From contig CALOAN010000021.1 in the NCBI GenBank assembly GCA_942491345.1, positions 1-64,000 of the forward strand: 64,000 nt of DNA, written 5' to 3'. Numbering within the stretch: position 1 is the first letter of the stretch; each line of letters begins with the position of its first letter. This DNA comes from JAHEEL01 sp942491345 (GTDB taxonomy: Bacteria > Actinomycetota > Acidimicrobiia > Spongiisociales > UBA5794). This document shows positions 54,394 through 62,677 of this stretch, piece after piece. The translations under genes were made by a program, and so were the position numbers. The notes under the pieces are model-generated. The model saw nothing but the letters and a program-made list of their open reading frames with translations. It was not told the origin of the DNA and ran no database searches.

Positions 54394-55272
54394 ATGACCG
54401 CCCCAGCGGTCCAGGCACGCCCGACGTCGCTGCCCGCCCAGGTATCGGCGGTGGCGAGCCTTGCTCTGCGGCAGCTGTTCGTATCGGAGGCCGCGACCTC
54501 CTCGGTGTTGGGTGCGTCGAGCCACGCGGTGTGGCTCCTCACCGGGAGAGATGTGGTGGTCGTTTCGACCCGTGATGCGACCCGACTCCCGAACGGCGTC
54601 GAGATCGCAGCTACGTCCGAGGCTGGCCTGCTCGATTCGGTCGGTCACGGGACATCGGTTGTGGTCGGAAGCAACTCTCTCGATTTCGACAGCCTGGTTG
54701 TTGATCTCGTCCGGTGGTGGGATCCCCGGCCGACCCTTCCGCGCATGTTGAGCGACGATCTTGCGGTCGCGATCGGCGGACTCCCAGATTCGGTACCCGG
54801 CGTTGACTCGAGTGCGCTGGGTTGCGCACTGGCCGCCACGTCGCCTGAGGATCTGATTGACGCCTCCGTGATGTTGCTCGGCCGAGGCCCGGGGCTAACC
54901 CCGGAAGGCGACGACGTGCTCTCCGGGGCGCTCGCCGCAATCCGCACGCTCGGAACGGCACTCGGGTCTCGTCCGGCGCTCGGCATGCTCGATGAAGCAG
55001 AGGGCGCACTCATCGATGCTGCCGGCAAACGAACGACCACCTTCTCCGCGACGCTGATTCGCTGCGCCGTGCGGGGTGAGGTGGCTGCTCCGGCCGGGGG
55101 ATTCCTCCGAGCGCTGGCCGGCCGCGGCGACGTTGACTCAAACCATCGCGATCTGTTGCACGTCGGCCACACGTCCGGACCCGCCCTCGCCGCAGGGATC
55201 GTGCTCGGCGCCAAATCCCTCATCGAACCCACACCACAACCGACGGAGGTGTCCAATGATTGCTCGGGTTGA
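54394..55272 (+). CDS. DUF2877 protein, AllH-like carbamoyltransferase subunit
   Basis: 292 aa. The DUF2877 signature LLGRGPGLTPEGDDVLSGAL (about residues 160-180) is clear, with TTTFSATLIRCAVRGEV and LLHVGHTSGPALAAGI later. In E. coli the homologue YlbF (proposed AllH) works with FdrA and YlbE in the oxamate carbamoyltransferase complex of allantoin fermentation. Its 3' end overlaps fdrA by 17 bases, so translation is coupled. Confidence 0.8.
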   Translation: MTAPAVQARPTSLPAQVSAVASLALRQLFVSEAATSSVLGASSHAVWLLTGRDVVVVSTRDATRLPNGVEIAATSEAGLLDSVGHGTSVVVGSNSLDFDSLVVDLVRWWDPRPTLPRMLSDDLAVAIGGLPDSVPGVDSSALGCALAATSPEDLIDASVMLLGRGPGLTPEGDDVLSGALAAIRTLGTALGSRPALGMLDEAEGALIDAAGKRTTTFSATLIRCAVRGEVAAPAGGFLRALAGRGDVDSNHRDLLHVGHTSGPALAAGIVLGAKSLIEPTPQPTEVSNDCSG

Positions 55273-56686
55273 GATTCACCCCGGCCGCTACCACGACTCG
55301 GTTCGTCTGATGCAAGCGAGCAAGGCGCTGCAGAACGTCGAAGGTGTCACCGATGCCCTCGTTGCGATGGCGACTGAGCTGAACCTGAGCTTGCTCGCCG
55401 ACATGGGGTTCGACATGGACGCCGTCGCCGATGCCGGCCCCAACGACCTCGTACTTGCTTTGCGGGCCGAGAATGAGGCAGCGATCGTTACGGCTCACCA
55501 GGTTCTCGATGACGCGCTCACGCACAAGGCCGCGCCGTCCGGCGGACTCGACGCTCCGGATCCGAAGACCGTTGGCTCAGCGGCCGCAGTCACCGACGCG
55601 AACGTCGTGTTGTTGTCCGTACCGGGCGAGCATGCCTTCGTGGAGGCGATGGAGGCCCTCGAGTCCGGGCGGCACGTGATGATCTTCAGCGACAACGTCC
55701 CGATCGAGCAGGAGATCATCCTCAAGACGTACGGCGGCGATCACGACCTACTGGTGATGGGCCCCGACTGTGGGACCACCATCGTCAACGGAATCGGACT
55801 CGGCTTCGCCAACGCAGTGCAGCCGGGTCCGGTGAGTATGGTCGGGGCGTCCGGGACCGGAATCCAGCAGATGTGTGCCCTGCTCGACGATGCCGGAGTT
55901 GGTGTGCGCCATGCCCTCGGGACCGGGAGTCGTGACCTGTCCGAAGGCGTCGGGGCAGCCTCCACGCTCCAGGCCCTCGAAGCCCTCGAGGAGGATCCGG
56001 CGACCGACCTCATCGTCGTCATATCGAAACCTCCGGCTGATCCGGTAGCAGAGAGCGTCCGACAGGCTGCTGCGGCGTGCAGCAAGCCGGTGGTGGTCAC
56101 GTTCATGGGAGAGACCACGCTTGAGGAAGGTGCGGGCGAGGTGCTGGCCGTGCTCGGGAAGCCACCGGCCGAGTACGGCACATGGCCGGCAGCGAACGAC
56201 GATCATCGTCCGGGATTCGTGCGCGGGCTCTTTTCTGGCGGGACATTGAGTTCGGAAGCCCAGTTCGTAGCGGCCCCCTTCCTCGGTGAGATCGGGAGCC
56301 GCGAAGGAGACGAGGGCCACACGTTCATCGACTACGGCGACGACGAATACACACAGGGTCGGGCACACCCGATGATCGACCAGACGGTGCGTCTTGAGCG
56401 GCTGGCAGCGGCCGCCCGAGATGAGTCGGTTGGCGTGATCTTGATGGATGTGGTGCTTGGATACGGCGCCAACGCCGATCCGGCTGCGGAACTCGCTCCG
56501 TTGATCGATCAGGCCGTAGCAGCCGAAGCGGCCGTCGTGGTGTCGCTCTGCGGAACACGTGGCGACCCACAGGGTCGCGACCTACAAGCCCAAGTGCTGA
56601 ACCAGGCAGGCGCTTCAGTCTTCCTCTCGAACGCCGCCGCGGCTCGTGAAGCCGCCCGTCTCGCGACAGCAAGGACATCACGATGA
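55256..56686 (+). CDS. fdrA: FdrA (AllF-like) carbamoyltransferase subunit
   Basis: 476 aa. Succinyl-CoA-synthetase-alpha-like protein: a front domain with MGPDCGTTIVNGIGLGFANA and VGASGTGIQQM, and a ligase-like second part with VVTFMGETTLEEGA, LFSGGTLSSEAQF, HPMIDQTVRLERL and SLCGTRGDPQGR. In E. coli FdrA is the large component of oxamate carbamoyltransferase, converting oxalurate and phosphate to oxamate and carbamoyl phosphate. Placement after a ring-opening amidohydrolase suggests a related ureido acid as substrate. ATG 55256 with GGAGG 7 bases upstream. ATGA overlap with the next gene. Confidence 0.88.
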   Translation: MIARVEIHPGRYHDSVRLMQASKALQNVEGVTDALVAMATELNLSLLADMGFDMDAVADAGPNDLVLALRAENEAAIVTAHQVLDDALTHKAAPSGGLDAPDPKTVGSAAAVTDANVVLLSVPGEHAFVEAMEALESGRHVMIFSDNVPIEQEIILKTYGGDHDLLVMGPDCGTTIVNGIGLGFANAVQPGPVSMVGASGTGIQQMCALLDDAGVGVRHALGTGSRDLSEGVGAASTLQALEALEEDPATDLIVVISKPPADPVAESVRQAAAACSKPVVVTFMGETTLEEGAGEVLAVLGKPPAEYGTWPAANDDHRPGFVRGLFSGGTLSSEAQFVAAPFLGEIGSREGDEGHTFIDYGDDEYTQGRAHPMIDQTVRLERLAAAARDESVGVILMDVVLGYGANADPAAELAPLIDQAVAAEAAVVVSLCGTRGDPQGRDLQAQVLNQAGASVFLSNAAAAREAARLATARTSR

Positions 56687-58089
56687 GCAATCTCAGTCAC
56701 CTTCTCGACGGCGAACCGATCGTCGCGACCGCCGGCACCGACATACTTGCCGACTCGATCGAACAGCAGGGGGCTGAGGTCACTCGCTCGGACTGGCGGC
56801 CACCCGAACCGGGCACCGAGGCCGCCCTTGCCGCTCTGGCTGCGGACGGGCGCAACAGGGACGCGAACACCACTGCTGTTGAACGCCTGCTGGCGGTCCG
56901 ACCGCAACTGGTTGATGTGAGGGTCGCCCGGGACGTCTTCCCGGACATGACGCCGACAACGTTCTTCCACGCCGGACCGCCGCTGACGTGGGACCGAGCC
57001 AGCGGTCCGATGCGAGGAGCGATCATCGGGGCGATGATCTACGAGGGCCTCGCCGACGGCCCGGAGGATGCCGAGGCCAAGGCGTCACGCGACGAGATCG
57101 AACTGTCTCCGTGCCACCACCATGGCGCGGTTGGCCCGATGGCCGGTGTCACGTCGCCTTCGATGCCGGTGGCTGTGGTTGCAGACGGCGCCGGTGAGGG
57201 CGTGGCGTACTCGACGCTGAACGAAGGCCTCGGCAAGGTGCTGCGGTATGGAGCGTTCGCCCCTGAGGCGATCGACCGTCTCCACTGGATGGACTCTGTC
57301 CTCGGCCCGGTGTTGAGCGCCGTCCTCGAGAGCCGGGGGCCGATCGACCTCCAGTCCCTGATCGCTCAGGCACTCCAGATGGGGGATGACGGACACAACC
57401 GGAACCGGGCGGTCACGTCACTGTTCTTACGCGAACTCGGTGGAGCGCTGGTCGACGGGGCCGACGCCCCGGTCGATCAGCGAGCGGAGGTGTTCCGCTT
57501 CATCGACGGGAACGACCACTTCATGCTCAACCTCGTCATGGCAGCAGGGAAACTCGGCTCCGACGCTGCATCGGGTGTTCCGGCCTCGAGCCTCGTGACG
57601 GTAATGGCTCGCAACGGGACCGACTTCGGAATCCGTTTGTCCGGTACTGGAGATGAGTGGTTCGTTGCGCCTGCACCACCGGTCGACGGCCTATACCTGG
57701 GATCGTTCACCGAGGACGATGCCAGCCCCGACATCGGCGACTCCACGATCACCGAAACCGTAGGCCTCGGCGGTTTCGCCATGGCGGCGGCACCGGCAAT
57801 CGTGGGTTTCGTCGGCGGCACGGCGGCCGGGGCGGTCCGGCGCACGCTCGCGATGTATGAGATCACGCTGGCCGAGCATCCGATGTACCAGATACCGATG
57901 CTCGAGTTCCGCGGCACACCCGTCGGGATCGACGCGGCTCGTGTTGTTCGGACCGGGGTGCTGCCTCAGATCAACACGGGAGTCGCAGGGAAGGTACCCG
58001 GCACCGGGATGGTCGGAGCGGGATTGGTCGAAGCACCGATGGAGTGCTTCACACAGGCCATCAGGGCGCTGGCAGACACGTTGGACTGA
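56683..58089 (+). CDS. DUF1116 protein, AllG-like carbamoyltransferase subunit
   Basis: 468 aa. DUF1116 landmarks: FFHAGPPLTWDRASGPMRGA, IELSPCHHHGAVGPMAGVTS, ALQMGDDGHNRNRA, FIDGNDHFMLNLVMAAGKL and the C-terminal GTGMVGAGLVEAPMECF. E. coli YlbE (proposed AllG) is the matching subunit. Completes the AllH-AllF-AllG set. No carbamate kinase is present in the window; it would be the expected partner for making ATP from carbamoyl phosphate. Confidence 0.85.
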   Translation: MSNLSHLLDGEPIVATAGTDILADSIEQQGAEVTRSDWRPPEPGTEAALAALAADGRNRDANTTAVERLLAVRPQLVDVRVARDVFPDMTPTTFFHAGPPLTWDRASGPMRGAIIGAMIYEGLADGPEDAEAKASRDEIELSPCHHHGAVGPMAGVTSPSMPVAVVADGAGEGVAYSTLNEGLGKVLRYGAFAPEAIDRLHWMDSVLGPVLSAVLESRGPIDLQSLIAQALQMGDDGHNRNRAVTSLFLRELGGALVDGADAPVDQRAEVFRFIDGNDHFMLNLVMAAGKLGSDAASGVPASSLVTVMARNGTDFGIRLSGTGDEWFVAPAPPVDGLYLGSFTEDDASPDIGDSTITETVGLGGFAMAAAPAIVGFVGGTAAGAVRRTLAMYEITLAEHPMYQIPMLEFRGTPVGIDAARVVRTGVLPQINTGVAGKVPGTGMVGAGLVEAPMECFTQAIRALADTLD

Positions 58090-58158
58090 CGGAGTAGAGC
58101 GGCCCGGCGGGCGGGCGTAAAGTTGTAAGATCCTGGGATCGGTTCGGAGGAGGCTGTC

Positions 58159-59043
58159 TTGGTCATCGCTCACGAGTTCGACTATCGGCGTCCCGCGTCG
58201 CTTGACGAGGCGATCGGGATTCTCTCCGAATATCCCGGTTCCGCACGCCTCCTCGCCGGCGGGACCGACCTGGTCGCTTGGCTCCGTGACGACGCGGTGG
58301 CGCCCGACGTCGTCGTCGATATAAAGGACGTCCCTGGACTCGGGGACATCACGTATGACGGCGACCTGCTCCGCATCGGCTCATTGGTCACATTCACCGA
58401 TTTGATGGAGTCCGACCTCATCCGGACCCATGCCCCGCTCCTTGTGGAGATGGCGGAGACGGTTGCATCAACGGGTATCAGGAACCGGGCAACCATGGTC
58501 GGGAACATCTGCTCCGCCGTTCCATCCTGCGATACCGGACCGGTGTTGCTCGTCTACGACACCACCGTGCACGTTGTCGGGCCCGCGGGAGAACGCAGCG
58601 TCGACATCAACGACTGGTTCGTCGGACTTCGACAGACGGCGCTTGCTGAAGACGAGGTCGTCACCGGTATCGACATCAAGATCCGGCAGCACGGTGGCGT
58701 CTACGTGAAGCTGATGCGATACGCCGGTGAAGATCTTGCTCAAGCCGCCGTGGGAATCGTCGTTTATCCGGGCAACGAGTACAAGGTGGCCTTTGGGGCC
58801 GTCGCACCCACCCCGTTCCGGTCGAGCCGCATCGAAGGTGCTCTGCGGGGCAAGCCGCTCGCCGATGCGCTCGTGGCCGAGGTTGTCGCGATGGTCGACG
58901 ACGAGATCAGCCCGATCACGGACATGCGGGCTTCTGCCGAGTACCGCACCCGCATGACGGAAGTGATGCTCGAGCGAGGTTTGTGGGAGGCGAGCGAACG
59001 GTTCGCCGGTACGGGATCCGACTACGGCGTACGACTGATCTGA
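58159..59043 (+). CDS. Molybdenum hydroxylase FAD-binding subunit (CoxM/XdhB-like)
   Basis: 294 aa. FAD-binding loops LLAGGTDLVAWLRD (31-44) and TGIRNRATMVGNICSAVPSC (about 107-126), with a CO-dehydrogenase-type C-terminal domain. TTG start supported by GGAGGAGG 6-13 bases upstream. First gene of a three-subunit set M-S-L. It begins 69 bases after the DUF1116 gene, so it may or may not be in the same transcript. Confidence 0.9.
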   Translation: MVIAHEFDYRRPASLDEAIGILSEYPGSARLLAGGTDLVAWLRDDAVAPDVVVDIKDVPGLGDITYDGDLLRIGSLVTFTDLMESDLIRTHAPLLVEMAETVASTGIRNRATMVGNICSAVPSCDTGPVLLVYDTTVHVVGPAGERSVDINDWFVGLRQTALAEDEVVTGIDIKIRQHGGVYVKLMRYAGEDLAQAAVGIVVYPGNEYKVAFGAVAPTPFRSSRIEGALRGKPLADALVAEVVAMVDDEISPITDMRASAEYRTRMTEVMLERGLWEASERFAGTGSDYGVRLI

Positions 59044-59053
59044 GAGGACGGCG

Positions 59054-59515
59054 ATGCAGCTGAGAACCACGGTCAACGGTGAAGTCTGGACGCTCGATGC
59101 CGCCCCGGCCGACGTCCTACTCGATGTGCTGCGGGAACGGATCGGGGTCAAGAGCCCCAAGATCGGCTGCGAACGGGGGGACTGCGGATCGTGCACGATC
59201 ATCATGGACGGCAGAACGGTGCGCAGCTGCCTCGTGCTTGCCGTCGAAGCCGATGGCCATGAGATCACGACGGTCGAAGGGATCGGCTACGACGGTCTCA
59301 GCGAACTGCAGAGCCTGATGCTCGGCAACAACTCGTTCCAATGCGGATTCTGCGCTCCCGCAATCGTGCTTGCCGCCACGGAATTGCTCGAACACAACCC
59401 GAACCCCTCTCGGCACGACGTTCAAGAGGCGCTGGCCGGCAATCTGTGCCGCTGCACGGGATACGAACCGATCATCGAAGCGGTGCTGAGCGCGGGCGGG
59501 GGAGGTGCCGAATGA
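59054..59515 (+). CDS. Molybdenum hydroxylase 2Fe-2S subunit (CoxS/XdhC-like)
   Basis: 153 aa. Plant-type [2Fe-2S] site C39, C44, C47, C59 (GCERGDCGSC...RSC) and the second cluster in the helical domain C97, C100, C132, C134 (QCGFCAP...LCRCTGY). Transfers electrons between the molybdenum centre and FAD. ATGA overlap with the large subunit gene. Confidence 0.94.
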   Translation: MQLRTTVNGEVWTLDAAPADVLLDVLRERIGVKSPKIGCERGDCGSCTIIMDGRTVRSCLVLAVEADGHEITTVEGIGYDGLSELQSLMLGNNSFQCGFCAPAIVLAATELLEHNPNPSRHDVQEALAGNLCRCTGYEPIIEAVLSAGGGGAE

Positions 59516-61911
59516 CCACCACCTACCCGTTCGAAGCCGAGGCCGCCGGCGAGGAACTCACATCCGTAGGTACCCCGGCGATCCGGATCGACGGTCTCGA
59601 CAAGATCAGCGGCGCTGCGCAATTCGTCGACGACATCGACTTTGGTCCCGGTCTGCTCTACGCAGCGGTCGTGGAGAGCCCCCATGCGTATGCGCGGATC
59701 CTCTCGATCGACACGTCGGAGGCCGAGGCAGCGAGCGGCGTCGTTCGCGTCGCTACGGGAGCGGACTTCCCGTACAAGTTCGGCATGTACATGGAAGACC
59801 GGTACATCTTCGCCCAGGACTACGTCCGGTTCGTGGGCGAGCAGGTCGCAGGTGTTGTTGCACGAAGCCATCGCGAGGCGGTCCAAGCCGCAAAGCTGAT
59901 CAAGGTTGACTACGAGGTGCTCACACCGCTCCTCGACCCGAAGTCGGCCGTCGCGGACGGCGCCGACCTCATCCATCCGGATCTGGCGAACTACACCCAC
60001 GTCCCGTGGTTCTTCCCGGAGCCTGAAACAAACATCGCCCACTGGCGCAGGGTCCGCAAGGGTGACACTGAGAAGGCGTTTGCCGAAGCCGACTATGTGC
60101 TCGAAGACACGTATCACGTTCCGCGGTACGCACACTGCGCGATCGAGCCGCACGTGACGGTCAGCAAGCTCGATCACGCAGATCGGCTCACCGTATGGAC
60201 GGCCTCACAGTCCCCGCACACGCAGCGGCACCTGTTTGCGGAGGCGCTCGCACCGCTCGGCTTCACTCACAAGGACGTGCGCGTGATCACTCCGTACGTT
60301 GGCGGCGGCTTTGGCGGCAAGGCCGGCGTCTCGATGGAGATCATCGGGGCAGCGATGGCGACACTCGTGAAAGGGCGCCCGATCAAGCTCCGCTGGACCC
60401 GGGAACAGGAGTTCTACAACACCTACCAGCGCCAGGGTGTCGTAGCCGAGCTCAAGGTCGGGGTCATGAACGACGGCACGATCACAGCGGTCGAGCACAA
60501 GCTCTACTGGGACGCGGGCGCCTACGTCGAGTACGGGGCGAATGTCGTGAACGCCGCTGGGTTGTCGGCAACCGGTCCCTACCGGGTCCCGAACATCACC
60601 AACGACTCGCTTTGCATCTACACGAACCTGCCACCGGGTGGCCCCTATCGAGGATTCGGATACTCCGAGTTCCATTTCGGCCTCGAGTCACACATGGACC
60701 GACTCGCCGAAGCCATCGGGATGGACGCTGTGGAGTTCCGAAAGAAGAACGCCATCGTCGAAGGTGACGAACTGGCCTACGGCGCTCACATGAATCCGTC
60801 CGGGCTCCATCAGGCAATCGACAAGACCGCAGCCGCGATCGACTGGGGTGTGGAGGAAGAGTCCGACAACCCAAACACGGTCATCGGCAAAGGGATGGCG
60901 CTGTTCTGGAAGGCTCCGGCGATGCCGCCGAACGCCTCGTCCGCGTCATTCCTCAAGTTCAACGAGGACGGCAGCATCAACATCACCGTGTCTGGCATGG
61001 AGCTCGGCCAGGGGTACCTCACGGTCATGGCGCAGATCGCCAGCGAGGTTCTGGCGGTGCCCGTCGACAAGATTCGCGTTGAGACACCCGACACCGATCG
61101 CAATCCGTATGAGTGGCAAACAGTTGCATCCCACGTTACGTGGAGCTCCGGACTCGCAGTTGAGAAGGCCGCCGTCGAGGCCCGGGCCAAGATCTTCGAC
61201 GTGATTCACCAGGTCTACGGATATGAGGACGGCTCTCTCTATCTCGAGGACGAGGCGGTCAAATGCGAGACCGACCCCAGCTTCTCGAAGCCGCTTCGCG
61301 AGTTCGTGATCGACGGGATCCAGACGGAAGAAGGAACCTGGCGTGGCGGGCCGATCATCGCCAGTGGCAAATTCATGCCTGAATTCACGAACGCCAACAG
61401 TGATCCCGCCACCGGTCAGGGTGGCCACCCGAACGTCCACTACACGGTCGGCGCAACGGGCGTTGTCCTAGAGATCGACAAACAGACCGGGCGTATCTGG
61501 GTCCGCAAGGCAGCGTTGGCGGTTGACGCCGGTCGAGCGATCAACCCTGACCTCGTCAAGGGTCAAATAACCGGCGGACTCGTCCAGGGCCTCGCAACGG
61601 TTCTCTACGAGGACATGCGGTTCGACGAGGGCGGGAAGATGATGAACCCCACCTTCACCGACTACAAGATCCCAACGGCGTTCGACATCCCGGACGAGAT
61701 CATCCCGATCATCGTCGAAGTGCCCCAGCCGGACGGACCGTTCGGTGCGCGGGGCGTGGGGGAGCACACGATGATTGCTGCCGCCCCTGTGATCGCCAAT
61801 GCCGTGTACAACGCGCTCGGGGTTCGCATCAAGTCCATGCCGATCACCCAAGAGAAGGTCGCCATGTCGTACCTCGAGAAGTCCAAGTCCGAAAACAAAC
61901 AGGAGGAGTAG
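59512..61911 (+). CDS. Molybdenum hydroxylase large subunit (xanthine-dehydrogenase family)
   Basis: 799 aa, binds the molybdopterin cofactor. Motifs: YVGGGFGGK, PYRGFGYSEFHFGLE, GMELGQGYLT and the catalytic glutamate E751 in RGVGEHTMI. The Cys-Ser-Phe loop of true aerobic CO dehydrogenases is absent (PYRGFG instead), so it is a hydroxylase of unknown substrate, not a form I CO dehydrogenase. Families like this hydroxylate purines, pyrimidines, nicotinate and related rings. ATG 59512 chosen: overlaps the previous stop and starts the conserved reading. Confidence 0.9.
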   Translation: MTTTYPFEAEAAGEELTSVGTPAIRIDGLDKISGAAQFVDDIDFGPGLLYAAVVESPHAYARILSIDTSEAEAASGVVRVATGADFPYKFGMYMEDRYIFAQDYVRFVGEQVAGVVARSHREAVQAAKLIKVDYEVLTPLLDPKSAVADGADLIHPDLANYTHVPWFFPEPETNIAHWRRVRKGDTEKAFAEADYVLEDTYHVPRYAHCAIEPHVTVSKLDHADRLTVWTASQSPHTQRHLFAEALAPLGFTHKDVRVITPYVGGGFGGKAGVSMEIIGAAMATLVKGRPIKLRWTREQEFYNTYQRQGVVAELKVGVMNDGTITAVEHKLYWDAGAYVEYGANVVNAAGLSATGPYRVPNITNDSLCIYTNLPPGGPYRGFGYSEFHFGLESHMDRLAEAIGMDAVEFRKKNAIVEGDELAYGAHMNPSGLHQAIDKTAAAIDWGVEEESDNPNTVIGKGMALFWKAPAMPPNASSASFLKFNEDGSINITVSGMELGQGYLTVMAQIASEVLAVPVDKIRVETPDTDRNPYEWQTVASHVTWSSGLAVEKAAVEARAKIFDVIHQVYGYEDGSLYLEDEAVKCETDPSFSKPLREFVIDGIQTEEGTWRGGPIIASGKFMPEFTNANSDPATGQGGHPNVHYTVGATGVVLEIDKQTGRIWVRKAALAVDAGRAINPDLVKGQITGGLVQGLATVLYEDMRFDEGGKMMNPTFTDYKIPTAFDIPDEIIPIIVEVPQPDGPFGARGVGEHTMIAAAPVIANAVYNALGVRIKSMPITQEKVAMSYLEKSKSENKQEE

Positions 61912-61918
61912 ACCACCG

Positions 61919-62677
61919 ATGTCCGTCGATCTAGAGAAGATCCTTCGACCGGTAGATTCGCCGATGGAGCCGTACGAGCCGAAGTACATGTTGCTCGCGA
62001 GCGGCGAAGCGGTTGTGGTGAGGCAAGTCGATCGGGATGAGATCCCGGACCTCCTGAAGTACGTCGAGCCGTTGCTCCATGTCGAGCGCGACTACTACGA
62101 CGTGGTTGCCTCGCGGGTGTACGCCGAACTCCTCGGCCACTACCAGTACCGATTCCAGGATCAGTACGTGCTCGCTGTGCAGATCGACGGCGAGTTGGCC
62201 GCGATCGTCAACGGCCGCCAGGTCAATCCGAAACTCGGTCTGTCCCTGCACACGCTGGCGTTCCGGCGAGGACTCCGTGTTGGGGCCCACGCCTTCGCGG
62301 CGAAGATGGAGTACCACTTCGACCAACTCGGTCATGACGAGGTTCTGATCGTTGCCGAATCGCCCATTGGATTCCGCCGATGGATGATCGAGTACAAACT
62401 CGAGAAGCGGTTCGATGTGCCTCATGAGTTGGGCGGCGTTCCGTCGTGGGCGCTGACGCGTGAGCTGTTCGATCGTGCCCGCTCCAGCCTCGTCGTCGGG
62501 CGCCGACCGGTGCCGCCGGAGCTGCTCGAGAAGGCTCAGGCGGCAATCCTGCCGCCGTCCGACCCTCCCACGCCCGCACTCGACCCGCTCGCGGCGACGC
62601 GCGCGAAGTACGACCCGACGGCAACTGCGCTGATGATCGAGCGGTGGGAGATGGAGGGGAGGTCGGAGGATGCGTGA
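61919..62677 (+). CDS. GNAT-like protein of unknown function
   Basis: 252 aa. Residues about 35-190 look like an acetyltransferase fold: VVVRQVDRDEIPDLL, a central QYVLAVQIDGELAAIVNGRQ strand pair, LAFRRGLRVGAHAFAAKMEY (position of the acyl-CoA loop) and EVLIVAESPIGFRRWMIEY. The C-terminal 60 residues are Pro/Ala-rich. Substrate unknown. AGGAGGA stands 12 bases before ATG. Its end overlaps the thiolase gene by 8 bases, so the two are probably co-translated. Confidence 0.45.
   Translation: MSVDLEKILRPVDSPMEPYEPKYMLLASGEAVVVRQVDRDEIPDLLKYVEPLLHVERDYYDVVASRVYAELLGHYQYRFQDQYVLAVQIDGELAAIVNGRQVNPKLGLSLHTLAFRRGLRVGAHAFAAKMEYHFDQLGHDEVLIVAESPIGFRRWMIEYKLEKRFDVPHELGGVPSWALTRELFDRARSSLVVGRRPVPPELLEKAQAAILPPSDPPTPALDPLAATRAKYDPTATALMIERWEMEGRSEDA

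Noticed and set aside
59512..61911. Aerobic CO dehydrogenase large subunit
   Set aside because: The Cys-Ser-Phe active-site loop that marks true CO dehydrogenases is replaced by PYRGFG, so only membership of the molybdenum hydroxylase family is supported.
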